Positions 43,928-61,700 of a DNA stretch of 64,000 nt are shown in pieces. This DNA comes from Pseudomonas sp. NBRC 111124 (GTDB lineage: Bacteria; Pseudomonadota; Gammaproteobacteria; Pseudomonadales; Pseudomonadaceae). The notes below the pieces were generated by a model. That model saw only the letters and a list, made by a program, of their open reading frames with translations. It did no database searches and was not told the origin of the DNA. A program made the position numbers and the translations under genes. The stretch covers positions 216,408 to 280,407 of the forward strand of contig NZ_BCBA01000013.1 of assembly GCF_001320245.1 (NCBI RefSeq), written 5' to 3'. How positions within the stretch are numbered: position 1 is the first letter of the stretch; each line of letters opens with the position of its first letter.

Positions 43928-46900
43928 TCAAACCTCGAATAGTGCCTCCTGGCGTACGGCGCCGTTATCCTGCAGCTGCCCGGCCACCGCCTCGATCAGT
44001 TGCCCATCTTGCAGCAGGTCGAAATGGCCACGGTCGCTGCTCAGGTGCCGCAGTGCCGTGCCGTAGTGACCATCAAGGCGCGCCTGCGCCGCCGCTTCGC
44101 GCCCTGCTGCCCACCAGCAGATCGGCTTCACCCGAGTGCTTGGCAAAACCTTCATGGCCATTGCTACCCGATCAAGCTGCAGCGTGGTACGCACGAAGGC
44201 CACACGCTCGCCAATAGCGAGATCGGCCAACACGGTTGCCGACACGTTGCCTAGCACGGCCGCCATTGGCTCACTTGACAGCAGCCGCTCATCCTTTTCA
44301 GGCCCCTGCCATCCGCTGCACAGCGCCCGGCTGGCGCCCTCATCAGCGCCCAGTGTCAGCAGCAGGCCCAGCAAGCGTTCATCCCATTGCTGCTGTTGAT
44401 CGCCCTGCGGCAGGTAGCTGTCCAGCAGCCCGACAAAGGCCACAGCCTGCCCCTGCCCCTCCAGCTCTCGCGCCACCTGCAGCGCCAGGGCGCCACCCAG
44501 CGACCAGCCGAGCAGGAAGTACGGCCCCTGCGGCTGCACGGCGCGAATGTAATCGCAGTAATCGACGGCCATGGATTCAACGTTCGAATCGACCCAGGCC
44601 GCATTGAACAGCATCCGGCACTGGATACCGTGCACCGCCCACTGCGGCTGCAGCCGCCTGGCCAACGGCAGATAGTCGAACACCGAGCCATGCACCCCGT
44701 GCAGGCAGAACAGCGGTGTGGCGCCTTGCTCCGGGGTGTTCAGCAGTAGCACCGGGGTCTGGCTGGCAGTGCGGTGCAGGCGCCCGACCAACTCGCCGAC
44801 ACGCGGTGTGGTCATCAGATCGCGAAGGGTCATGGTGAACCCGTCCAGCGCTGCCACCCGCACCCGGCGCACCAGCTCCATGGCCAGCAGCGAGTTGCCG
44901 CCCAGCTCGAAGAAGCTGTCATCGAGCCCGACCTCTTCCACCTCCAGCAGCTCGCCCCAGAGCTTCGCCAGGCCAACCTCCAGCGGCGTGACGGGTGCGC
45001 GGTAGTGCTCTGAACGGTCCAGCACCGGGGCTGGCAAGGCATGGCGGTCGAGCTTGCCGTTGGGGTTCAGTGGCATGGCCGGCAGTACCAGCAAATGCGC
45101 AGGCACCATGTACTCGGGCAAGGCCTGGCGCAGCCGCGTGAGCACCTGGCCACGCAACCCGGCATCCCACTGCAACCCCGGCGCCAGCACCAGGTAGGCC
45201 ACAAGGCGCGAACCACGCCCTTCGCCTGCCACGGCAACCACCGCTTCGCGCACTTGCTCCATGCCCATCAGGCACGATTCCACCTCGCCCAGCTCGATGC
45301 GGAAACCGCGCACCTTGACCTGGTGATCGACCCGGCCAAGGTACTCAACCACGCCATCATGGCGCAGGCGCACCAGGTCGCCGGTTCGATAAAGACGACC
45401 ACCTGGCGGGCCGAACGGGTCGGCGACGAAACGCTCGGCAGTCAGGCCCGAACGCTGGTGATACCCGCGCGCCAGCCCTTCACCACCAATGTAGAGTTCG
45501 CCGGGCACGCCTGCGGGCAACGGCTGCAGGTCGCTGCCCAGCACATAGGCCGAACGTGCACCGACGGGCGTGCCCACCGGCATGTACTGCGCCTCGAAAC
45601 CGCTGCCCAGATGGACCGCCCACAGCAACGGCGTGATCACGGTCTCGGTCGGGCCATAGCCATTGATCAGGCGCGGCGTGCGCAGCACCTGCTGGATCTG
45701 CTCGAAGGTGGCGCGGCTGGTGCCTTCGCCACCCACGGTGTAGGAGCGGATTGGCAAATCGGCCCCCGCCTCGCCCAGGTGCTCGGCCAGCTGCTGCAGG
45801 TAGCTCGGGGTAAAGCAGGTGATGGTGATGCCATGCTCGGCAATCTCGCGCGCGCTGCGCTCGACATCCCAGGCATCATTGTCGCGCAGCATCAGCATCG
45901 AACCGGACACCAGCGGCACCAGCCAGCGCTCGTGGGCGCCGTCGAAGTTGATCGACGCGAATTGCAGTTCACGGTCCTCGGGGGTCATGCCATAGCGCTC
46001 GGCAATGGCCAGGCAGTGCATGGCCAGCGGGCCATGGGTGACCGCCACGCCCTTCGGCCGGCCAGTAGAGCCAGAGGTGTAAATCAGATAGGCCAGGTTG
46101 TCCGCCGCCACCGGGTAATGCGCATCGTGCGCCGGGTAACCTTGCAGCTCGGTGCCCTCGGCGCTGACCGGCAACAACTCGACGCTGGCCGGTAGCGGCA
46201 GTTCGGCCAGCAGATGCGGCTGGGCCAGTACCAGGGCAACGCCGCTGTCCTCGATCATGTAGCGTAACCGCTCGCGCGGGTGGGTCGGGTCCAGTGGCAC
46301 GTAGGCGCCGCCGGCTTTGAGCACGGCCAGCAAGGCAACCAGCATTTCCACCGAGCGCTCCAGCGCGATACCGACGCGTACTTCAGGCCCGACACCGGCT
46401 TCATGCAGGCGAGCGGCCAAGCGGTTGGCCCACTGGTTGAGTTGCTGGTAATCGAGCTGCCTGCCTGCCACGACCAGCGCCGGGGCGCTGGGGCGCAGCT
46501 GTGCCTGCTGCTGGATCAGGCCGTGCACGGTGCGCGTTTCGGCCGGCTGGCCGAGGCCAGGGTTCAGCGCCAGCAGCTGCCAGTTGCGCTCGTCTTCGCT
46601 GAGCATGCACAACTCGGCAATCGGTTTGCCAGGCTCGGCACTCATGCGCCGCAACAGGTTCTGCCAATGGGCGAACATTTTTTCGGCGGTAGCACCCTCG
46701 AACAGGTCGGTGGCGTAGCTGAGGCTGGCACTGAGCTGGCCGCCATGTTCCTGGGTGTCCAGCGCCAGGTCGAACTTGGCGTGCGAGGTCGGCGCGGGCA
46801 GCAGGGTCAGCGACAGGCCAGCAAGCGCCGAGGCACCCAGACCATCGCCCATCACCTGGTGGTTGAACATGACCTGGAACAGCGGGTTGTGGCTGAGGTC

Positions 46901-48047
46901 GCGATGCGCCACCAGGCTATCGACCAACGCTTCGAACGGCAGGTCCTGGTTGGCCTGGGCGGCGAGCAGCGTGGTGCGCGTGTGCTGCAGCAGCTGCGAG
47001 GTGCTCAGGCCATCTTCAAGCCGGCCGCGCAACACCAGGGTGTTGACGAAGAACCCGGTCAGCGGCTCCACCTCCGGCCGGTTGCGCCCCGCCGACGGCA
47101 TGCCCACGCACACATCGCTCTGGCCGCTGTAGCGGCGCAGCAGCAGCTGGAACGACGCCAGCAGCACCATCGACAAGGTGCAGCCGTGCGCCTGTGCCAA
47201 GTCGACCAGGCGCTGGCGCAGCGGCGCGTCCAGGGTGCCGCTCACTGCCTGGCCACGATGGCTGGGCACGGCCGGGCGTGGCCGATCGGTGGGCAGTTCC
47301 AGCACTGCGGGGGCATTGCTCAGCTGTTCGGTCCAATAGGCCAGCTGCCGCGGCCCCTCGCCTGCCTCGAGCAGCTGGCGCTGCCAGGCGGCAAAGTCGG
47401 CGTACTGGATGGCCAGCGTCGGGAGTTTGGCCTCGCGGCCTTCGCAGGCGGCCTGATAGAGCTGGATCAGTTCGGCGATCATGACCTGCATCGACCAGCC
47501 ATCGGAGACGATGTGGTGCTGGGTCATGACCAGCACCCGGTCCGCCGCACCGATTTCCAGCAGCAGCACCCGCAGCAACGGGCCACGCTGCAGGTCGAAG
47601 GGGCGCATCACTTCGCGGCTCACTGCCTCGGCAATGGTTGAGTCGTCGGCGCCCGGCAAGGCCACGCGTTCGATCGCCACCGCGCCTGCTGCGTGGATAC
47701 ACTGCAGTGGCTCACCGTCGCTTGCCTCGAAGGTGGTGCGCAGCGGTGGGTGCCGCGCCACCAGCGCATCGAAGCTGCTCTGCAGGGCGGCAAGGTCCAG
47801 CGTGCCTTCAAGGCGCAACGCTGCGGGCATGTTGTAGGCGGCACTGTGCGGGTCCAGCTGCCAGAGGAACCACTGGCGCTGCTGGGCATGGGAAAGGCGC
47901 GGCACGTCACCCTCAGCCAGCGCCACGATGGGCAACCGGCCCGGGTCGATGCCTTTCTCCAGCAGGCGCTTGAACAAGGCCACGCGCTTGTCGTGCGCCA
48001 GCCCGCTGATTCGCTGGACCAGCTCATTGCCCTGTTGGGTCCCTTGC

Positions 48048-48055
<8 letters not shown>
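43928..48055 (-). CDS. pvdD: Terminal pyoverdine NRPS, C-A-T-TE
   Basis: 1375 residues. Condensation domain (HHIVSDG near 179), adenylation domain (YTSGSTGRPKG near 657; NGYGPTETVI), carrier domain (FFELGGNSLLAM, near 1048) and thioesterase (GWSLGGALAL near 1182, late His in SDRGHFDLL), which releases the peptide. Pocket residues aligned by hand read D-G-E-C-T-G-I-T. I do not recognise this as a textbook code; the terminal position suggests cyclo-N5-hydroxyornithine, the usual last residue of pyoverdines. The ATG at 48055 has GGAGG six bases upstream and overlaps the previous gene by eight bases. The symbol follows the convention for the TE-bearing synthetase. Confidence 0.9.
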
Positions 48056-55814
<7,759 letters not shown>

Positions 55815-55816
55815 GC

Positions 55817-58800
55817 TCAAACCTCCTCCAGTGAATTCATGAACGCTTCCATGTCGGCCCAGTCCTCGTCGGCGGTGCCGCCCAAGGCCTCAAGCTCTTC
55901 GGCCAGGGCGGCCAGGTGCGGGCGCTCGAACAGGCTGCGCATGGGCAGCGCGACGCCCAGCTCGGACTTGATCCGGGCAATGACCTGGGCCGCCAGCAGC
56001 GAATGCCCGCCCAAGTCGAAGAAGCTGTCGTCGAGGCCGACGCGGGGCACCTGCAGGACCTCCATCCAGATCGCTGCCAGGCGTTGCTCCTGCTCACTGA
56101 CCGGCGCGCGGAAGCTGGCCTGCAACTGGCTCGGATCGGGCGCGGGCAAGGCCTTGCGGTCAAGCTTGCCGCTGGGGGTCAGCGGCAGGTTGTGCAGCAG
56201 CACCAAGTGCCCAGGGACCATGTAGTCCGGCAACGTCGCACGCAGGCCCTCGCGGATCGCCTGGCGCTGCGCGTCGGCATTGGCGCCGTCGGCTTCGGTG
56301 ACCACATAGGCCACCAGTTGTCGCCCGCCGGCCATGTCCAGGGCCAACACTGCCGCCTCGCGCACGCCAGGGCATTGCTGCAGGCGCATCTCGATTTCGC
56401 CAAGCTCGATACGGAAGCCGCGCACCTTCACCTGGTGGTCGACCCGACCGATGTACTCGATGGCGCCATTGGCGTCGAAGCGGGCGCGGTCACCGGTGCG
56501 GTACAGGCGCTCGCCGGGGACTTCAGGGTCAGGCAGGAAGCGTTCGGCGCTGAGCGCGGGCTGGCCGTGATAGCCGCGTGCCAGGCCAGGCCCACCGATG
56601 TACAGCTCGCCAATGGCGCCGGCTGGCAGTGGCTGCATCTCGCCGTCGAGAATGCACAGCCGCCGGCCGGCGAGGCCCTGGCCGATGGGGATGCCCCGCC
56701 AGGACACATCCTGCGATGCCAGCGCCGTGCAGTCGTGGATGCTGGAGACCACCGTGGCCTCGGTCGGGCCATAGGTGTTGAGCAGCCGCACACCGGCCAG
56801 CCCGGCGCGGCGCCACAGGTCGAGGCCATCGACCGCCATGGCTTCGCCGCCGACATGCACCTGGCGCAGTGCGGCAAACGACTGTGGCGTGGCGCGGGCG
56901 TAGTCCTGCACCAGCATGTGCCAGTAGGCGGCCGGCAAGTCGGCGACGGTAATGCCGTGCTGCTCCAGCGCCTGCAGGAAGCTGGCGCTGTCCCACAGGC
57001 GGCTGTCGCGCAGCACCACGCGGGCACCCGCGCACAGCGGTGGGTAGAACTGCTCGACGAACCCGTCGAAGCTGCAGGTGGCGAACTGCAGCACACGATC
57101 CTCCGCCGTCAGGCGCGAATAGTCGGTGGCCAGTTCGCAGAACTCGGCCAGGGCGCCATGGCTGATGGCGACCCCTTTGGGGCGGCCGGTGGAACCCGAG
57201 GTGTAGATCACGTAGGCCAGGTTGCCGGGTTGCAGTGAAACCTGCGGGGCAAGCTCAGGTTGCTCACCCTGCACCTGGTCCAGGCACAGGACTTCGACAC
57301 CCTCAGCCTCCGGCAGCTGGCTCAGCAAGTTCGATTGGGTCAGCAGCAGGCGCAAGCCACTGTCGGCGAACACCTGGGCGATGCGTTCGCTGGGCGCTTG
57401 CGGGTCCAGCGGCACATAGGCGCCTCCGGCCTTGAGCACTGCCAGCAAGGCAACCCCCATGTCCAGCGAGCGCTCCAGCGCCACGCCCACCAGCACCTCA
57501 GGGCCGACACCCGACTGCACCAGGCGCTGGGCCAGGCGGTTGCTGCGGCGATTCAGCTCGGCGTAGCTCAGGCTGGCGCCCTGCCCTTCGCCGGCCAGCA
57601 CCAGCGCCACCGCCTCGGGCGTGCGCGCTGCCTGAGCCTGGAAGCGCTGGTGGGCCAGTGCCGCTGCCTGCGGTGCGGGGGCACGCAATGCCCAGTTGTG
57701 CAATTGACGAGACTCCGCAGCCTCGAGCAACTGCAGCTCGCCAATTCGACGTTGCGGGTCGGCGAGCACACTGCGCAGCAGGTTGCGCCAATGGCCAGCC
57801 ATGCGCTCGACGGTGGCGGCATCGAACAGGTCGGTGGCATAGGTGAACGCGGCCAGCAAGCGTTCGCCTTCCTCCCGGGTCTCCAGCATCAGGTCGCTGG
57901 CGGCGGCATGGCTGCGGGCGCCGGCCACGCTCTGCTCGGCATCCAGATGCGCCAGCTGCAGGCCGCATTGCAGGCGCATGCCCTGGATGTCGGTGACCAG
58001 CGGCTGATGGTTGTACATGACCTGGAACAGCGCGTTGTGGCTCTGGCTGCGGCTGGGCTGCAGCGCCTCCAGCAGCGCATCGAACGGCAGCTCCTGATGG
58101 GCTTGCGCGCCCAGGGCGGCCTGGCGCAACGCTTGCAACAGCTGCGCGAAGGTCTGGCGGCCATCCAGCTGGCTGCGCAGCACCTGGGTATTGACGAAGA
58201 AACCGATCAGGCCCTCGACCTCGCCGCGGTTGCGGTTGGCAATCAGGCCGCCGACACGAATGTCGCCCTGCCCGCTGTAGCGGTACAACAGGGTCTTGAA
58301 GGCCGCCAGCAGCACCACGAACAAGGTCACGCCCTGGCGCTGGGCCAGCGCCTTCAGGCCATTGCGCAGCTCGGCGTCGATGGCGAATTCCAGACGCGCA
58401 CCGGCGTGGCTCGGTTGCGCTGGCCGTGGGCGGTCGGTGGGCAATTCCAGTGGTTCATGGTCCTCGCCCAGCTGGGCCCGCCAGTAGTCAAGCTGGCACG
58501 CCTGCTCGCCGGCTTCCATCCAGCTGCGCTGCCACAGGGCGTAGTCGCGGTAGTGCACGGCCAGTGCCGGTAACTGGGCCTGGTTGCCGGCGCTGCGGGC
58601 GTCCAGGCAGCGCATGAACTCTTCGATGAGGATGTTCATCGACCAGCCGTCGGCGATGATGTGATGCAGGGTCAGCAGCAGCACATGCTCATCCGCCGCC
58701 AGTTGCAGCAGTGCCACCCGCAGCAGCGGACCCTGCTGCAGGTCAAACGGCTGGCCGGCTTCACGGGCAACTTCCTCACGGGTACGCTGCAGGCGTTGAC

Positions 58801-59212
58801 CCGCATCCAGGCCGGACAGGTCAAGATGGCGAACCTGTACTTGCGCACCGTCCCCGACACGCTGCAGCGCCTGGCCGTCGACTTCCTCGAAAGTGGTACG
58901 CAGGCACTCGTGGCGCTGCACCAGATCGGCAAGGGCCAGTTCCAGAGCCTGGTGATTCAGGTTACCGATCAGGCGCACGGCCCCTGGCAGATTGTAGGCG
59001 GCGCTCTGCGGCTCCAGTTGCCAGAGGAACCACATGCGCTGCTGGGCATAAGAGAGCTGGTCGCGGCCAGCGACTGCGCTGCAGTCGGGGATGGGGTAGC
59101 TGCTGAAGTCGACCTGTTCGTCGCGCAGGGCGGCGAAGAAGACACGGCGTTTTTCAAGCGGCAGTTCAATGAAGCGGCGCGCCAGCTTCAGGGATTGATC
59201 GAGGGTGCTCAT
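55817..59212 (-). CDS. Pyoverdine NRPS, one module, C-A(Lys?)-T
   Basis: 1131 residues. Condensation domain (HHIIADGWS near 183), adenylation domain (YTSGSTGRPKG near 670; NTYGPTEATV), carrier domain (LGGHSLLAAQ near 1070). There is no epimerisation or release domain, so the chain passes to the next synthetase. Pocket residues aligned by hand read D-G-E-D-H-G-T-V-V, which I recall as the lysine code in pyoverdine synthetases. The N-terminal condensation domain shows it receives a chain from another synthetase, such as PvdL, outside the window. Own iron-starvation box upstream. It ends two bases before the next NRPS start. Confidence 0.92.
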   Translation of the reverse strand: MSTLDQSLKLARRFIELPLEKRRVFFAALRDEQVDFSSYPIPDCSAVAGRDQLSYAQQRMWFLWQLEPQSAAYNLPGAVRLIGNLNHQALELALADLVQRHECLRTTFEEVDGQALQRVGDGAQVQVRHLDLSGLDAGQRLQRTREEVAREAGQPFDLQQGPLLRVALLQLAADEHVLLLTLHHIIADGWSMNILIEEFMRCLDARSAGNQAQLPALAVHYRDYALWQRSWMEAGEQACQLDYWRAQLGEDHEPLELPTDRPRPAQPSHAGARLEFAIDAELRNGLKALAQRQGVTLFVVLLAAFKTLLYRYSGQGDIRVGGLIANRNRGEVEGLIGFFVNTQVLRSQLDGRQTFAQLLQALRQAALGAQAHQELPFDALLEALQPSRSQSHNALFQVMYNHQPLVTDIQGMRLQCGLQLAHLDAEQSVAGARSHAAASDLMLETREEGERLLAAFTYATDLFDAATVERMAGHWRNLLRSVLADPQRRIGELQLLEAAESRQLHNWALRAPAPQAAALAHQRFQAQAARTPEAVALVLAGEGQGASLSYAELNRRSNRLAQRLVQSGVGPEVLVGVALERSLDMGVALLAVLKAGGAYVPLDPQAPSERIAQVFADSGLRLLLTQSNLLSQLPEAEGVEVLCLDQVQGEQPELAPQVSLQPGNLAYVIYTSGSTGRPKGVAISHGALAEFCELATDYSRLTAEDRVLQFATCSFDGFVEQFYPPLCAGARVVLRDSRLWDSASFLQALEQHGITVADLPAAYWHMLVQDYARATPQSFAALRQVHVGGEAMAVDGLDLWRRAGLAGVRLLNTYGPTEATVVSSIHDCTALASQDVSWRGIPIGQGLAGRRLCILDGEMQPLPAGAIGELYIGGPGLARGYHGQPALSAERFLPDPEVPGERLYRTGDRARFDANGAIEYIGRVDHQVKVRGFRIELGEIEMRLQQCPGVREAAVLALDMAGGRQLVAYVVTEADGANADAQRQAIREGLRATLPDYMVPGHLVLLHNLPLTPSGKLDRKALPAPDPSQLQASFRAPVSEQEQRLAAIWMEVLQVPRVGLDDSFFDLGGHSLLAAQVIARIKSELGVALPMRSLFERPHLAALAEELEALGGTADEDWADMEAFMNSLEEV

Positions 59213-59265
59213 AGGTCGTCCGAACCGGTGATGGGAGCCGCCCTGGGCTCCGCGATACCTGTTGA

Positions 59266-59289
59266 ACGAATGATTCCGGCTTGCATTTA
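59266..59289 (-). promoter_or_regulatory. Iron-starvation (PvdS) box for the NRPS genes
   Basis: On the minus strand TAAAT, 16 bases, CGT, about 54 bases before the ATG at 59212. It gives the NRPS genes their own promoter inside the 168-base gap after the hydroxylase gene. Confidence 0.85.
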
Positions 59290-59380
59290 GGCGCTGTTTG
59301 CAAAACCCATCGCGCCCGTTTCACAGCAGCGCGCCGGCGCGCCCGAGGACGTGCTGGCGGTCGCTGCGGTGCTTCGCGGC

Positions 59381-60358
59381 TCAGCCCGCGCCGTGCCCCT
59401 CGGCCATGGCCACGATGACCTTGCGCTTGCCGGTGAAGGTGCTGCGGGCGTGGGCGGCGAGCATGTTGTCGAGCATCAGCACATCGCCCTCCTGCCACGG
59501 GAAGGCGATGGTGCATTCATCCAGCACGCCGCGCACTTCGTCGAGTATCGAGTCCTCGATGGGCGAACCATCACCGTAGTAGACGTTACGCGGCAGGTCT
59601 TCCTCGTCGACGATTTCCAGCAGGCTCTCACGCACCTCAGGGGGCAGGTTGGAAACATGGAACAGGTGGGCCTGGTTGAACCACACGTTCTCGCCGGTAC
59701 GCGGGTGGCGGGCCACGGCCTGGCAGATCTGGCGGGTACGCAGCTCGCCGTCGTCCTTCCACTGGCAGGCGATCGCGTGGCGTTGGCAGTAGGCTTCCAC
59801 CACGGCTGGGTCGTCACTGTTGAATACCTGCTCCCAGGGCACATCCAGGCCATTGCCAAAGTTGCGCACGTACATCAGGCCATGGCGGTTGAAGCGTTCG
59901 TGAATGCGTGAGTCGATGCGGCGGAACACCTCACGGCTGTCGGCTATCGGCGTTTCCCCTCCGCTCTCGGCGGCGATCATGCTGTAGAACCAGATCTTCA
60001 TCGGCCATTCACGGGTGTAGGCCTGCTCGTTATGCAGCGGGATCTTCTGGTGCGGCGGGTACTCGGTTGAGGTGTACACGCCTTGGGTGACGTTGCTGCG
60101 TGGGGTCGAGCCGAACTCGTAATTGAGCAGCGGGTGGCCGAAGCCGCCGGCAAAGCTGCGGAAGGCCTCGGCGCCGCCCACATCGAAACCGCGGAAAAGA
60201 ATGCCGCCGGCGTCGAGCAAATGGCGGTCGACCAATTCACGGATCGGCGCCAGCGCTTCGTTGAGGTCCAGGCCGGCGTGGGGTGCCTCGACCAGCAGGG
60301 GCAGGCTGCGCTGGCCGGGCAGCAGGGGCCGGACAAGCAGTTCCAGTAGGGCGCTCAT
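59381..60358 (-). CDS. SyrP-like Fe(II)/2-oxoglutarate hydroxylase (aspartate beta-hydroxylation)
   Basis: 325 residues of the TauD/SyrP superfamily. The iron triad is visible: His109 and Glu111 in PLHNEQAYT, and a distal His303 in AAHARSTFTGKRKV with the 2-oxoglutarate-binding Arg nearby. SyrP hydroxylates aspartate held on a synthetase carrier domain. Here the next NRPS genes include an Asp-activating module with an epimerase, so the product is most likely D-threo- or erythro-beta-hydroxyaspartate, a common iron ligand in pyoverdines. Good site AGGGG before the ATG. Its start overlaps the stop of a 33-codon ORF. Confidence 0.87.
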   Translation of the reverse strand: MSALLELLVRPLLPGQRSLPLLVEAPHAGLDLNEALAPIRELVDRHLLDAGGILFRGFDVGGAEAFRSFAGGFGHPLLNYEFGSTPRSNVTQGVYTSTEYPPHQKIPLHNEQAYTREWPMKIWFYSMIAAESGGETPIADSREVFRRIDSRIHERFNRHGLMYVRNFGNGLDVPWEQVFNSDDPAVVEAYCQRHAIACQWKDDGELRTRQICQAVARHPRTGENVWFNQAHLFHVSNLPPEVRESLLEIVDEEDLPRNVYYGDGSPIEDSILDEVRGVLDECTIAFPWQEGDVLMLDNMLAAHARSTFTGKRKVIVAMAEGHGAG

Positions 60359-60456
60359 GGCTCACCCCTTGCGGCGGCTGGCCGCAGCGGGCTGAACAGC
60401 AATTGAATGGCATCAGGCAGCGCCTGGCTGGCCTTGAAGCAGGTGGCGGCATGCAT
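60355..60456 (-). CDS. 33-residue leader ORF coupled to the hydroxylase gene
   Basis: Starts MHAATCFKASQALP and ends PAAARGEP. GAGGG lies seven bases before the ATG, and the stop overlaps the hydroxylase start (ATGA), as in translationally coupled pairs. It is the first ORF downstream of the iron-starvation box at 60532-60555. A shifted ATG at 60452 opens another frame that is not coupled. I know no family; it is too short for an MbtH-like protein. It may be a real microprotein, a translational control leader, or the remnant of a longer gene. Confidence 0.45.
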   Translation of the reverse strand: MHAATCFKASQALPDAIQLLFSPLRPAAARGEP

Positions 60457-60531
60457 CCTTCGACCCTCGATGAAATGACAGCAAGCTCCGGTCCGGGCGC
60501 GCGCAGCGCACGTCGGCCTTGTGCAAAGGAG

Positions 60532-60555
60532 ACGAGGGGCAGAGGGTGGGATTTA
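60532..60555 (-). promoter_or_regulatory. Iron-starvation (PvdS) box for the leader ORF and hydroxylase
   Basis: On the minus strand TAAAT, 16 bases, CGT. It starts only eight bases beyond the 3' end of tRNA-Arg(CCT) and 76 bases before the leader ORF. Confidence 0.83.
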
Positions 60556-60562
60556 GCGTGGA

Positions 60563-60637
60563 TGGCGTCCCCGGCAGGAATCGAACCTGCACCAGAGTCT
60601 TAGGAGGACCCCGTTCTATCCATTAAACTACAGGGAC
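60563..60637 (-). tRNA. tRNA-Arg(CCT)
   Basis: 75 bases with encoded CCA. The acceptor stem GTCCCTG pairs with CGGGGAC; T-arm CAGGTTCGATTCCTG; anticodon loop CTCCTAA between GGGTC and GACTC gives anticodon CCT, reading AGG. It stands immediately upstream of the pyoverdine promoter. Confidence 0.95.
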
Positions 60638-60765
60638 TGAAACCGGCCCGCGACGTTGCTGAGCTTATTGCAGCAATCGCAGGACGGCGAGCATGTTAAC
60701 CAGCGCGCCACCGTTTGTCATGCCTGAATCGGGCTTTTTGCACGCAGGTTTTTTCCGACGGTCGT

Positions 60766-61353
60766 TCAGGCGATCAATTTTTCCTGGCGCAGCAGATCGA
60801 GCAGGGCCGCAACCGCCGTTGCCAACTCCCCTGAATTGTCGAGGTGGTGGACTGACCAGCCAGCCTCCAGCTGAAGCCGGGCATTGCGCGCCAAGCGCTG
60901 ATCGACCTGCTCCGGGGTTTCCCGCCCGCGGGCGAGCAAGCGTTCACGCAGCACCTGGGGTTGCACTTCGAGGCACACGGCCAACAGGTCCGGATAACGC
61001 TCCCGTGCGACGGGCAGATAAGCCCGCGAGCCATTGACCAGCACTGAGCGCCCTTGCGCCAGCCACTGATCCACCTGGGCCGGAATCCCATACTCGAGGC
61101 CATTGGCCCGCCAGTGCATGGCGAATGCACCCTGCTCGCGCAACTGCGCGAAGCGCTCCACGCTCACACTTTGTGCCGCTTCCCCCTTGGCCTCGGCGGA
61201 GCGAGTGATGACCCTACGGGCAATTTCCACCCCTGCGGCAGACAATTGCGCACGAGAAGCATTGATCAGGGAATCTTTTCCCGAACCCGATGGTCCTACC
61301 AGGAATATCAGGCGGCCTGAGGCCTCCGCTCGGGCGCTTGCGTCATGTTGCAT
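60766..61353 (-). CDS. phnN: PhnN, ribose 1,5-bisphosphate phosphokinase
   Basis: About 195 residues of the guanylate-kinase-like fold. The P-loop is FLVGPSGSGKDSLI near the N-terminus; RRVITRSAE and GSRAYLPVARERYPDLLAV are typical of PhnN, which makes PRPP from ribose 1,5-bisphosphate after C-P lyase cleavage of phosphonates. No other phn gene is in the window, so it is an orphan here. Two near starts exist (GTG at 61359, ATG at 61353); neither has a strong site, and I chose the ATG. Confidence 0.88.
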   Translation of the reverse strand: MQHDASARAEASGRLIFLVGPSGSGKDSLINASRAQLSAAGVEIARRVITRSAEAKGEAAQSVSVERFAQLREQGAFAMHWRANGLEYGIPAQVDQWLAQGRSVLVNGSRAYLPVARERYPDLLAVCLEVQPQVLRERLLARGRETPEQVDQRLARNARLQLEAGWSVHHLDNSGELATAVAALLDLLRQEKLIA

Positions 61354-61509
61354 AGCCACTATGCTCTATGGAAGGAAACCCGCGCATTCTAGGTGTTTTC
61401 TGCGCCCTTTGCTGCGTTTTACAGGTTTTTGACGGCAAAAGGCTGACGGTGCGGCGAGCTGGATAATGCAAAACTTTTCAAACCAGTGCTCATTTCTGAT
61501 AATTGGTAC

Positions 61510-61521
61510 TGGCAAAAAGCC
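61510..61521 (+). promoter_or_regulatory. Possible AmrZ operator
   Basis: TGGCAAAAAGCC resembles the GGCA-N-GCC type of site reported for AmrZ, which represses its own gene in P. aeruginosa. Match is from memory; a similar GGCAAAAGGC lies at about 61434. Confidence 0.3.
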
Positions 61522-61609
61522 TTTATCCGGCTCACTATTTGTCACAGAATTGACGCCAAGGAAACGGCGACCATGAGGCAAGATGAGCTTCCAAATTTTC
61601 ATGACGGTT

Positions 61610-61636
61610 GAACATTTTGTCGTCGCCACGGTCGTA
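61610..61636 (+). promoter_or_regulatory. Possible AlgU (sigma22) promoter for amrZ
   Basis: GAACAT, 16 bases, TCGTA compares with the GAACTT-N16-TCTGA consensus, with two or three mismatches. In P. aeruginosa amrZ is transcribed by AlgU. Weak evidence. Confidence 0.3.
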
Positions 61637-61700
61637 CTACCACCCCGTGCGGCCAATTTGAGAACCGCTTCCCCTGAACCTGTAAACCCGGTCAATTTAT

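Larger units (their letters stand above)
61354..61700. other. Regulatory gap upstream of amrZ, no gene
   Basis: About 350 bases between divergent phnN and amrZ, with lower GC than the flanks. It must contain the amrZ promoter and perhaps AmrZ sites for autoregulation, listed separately. I see no protein-coding frame worth calling. Confidence 0.5.
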
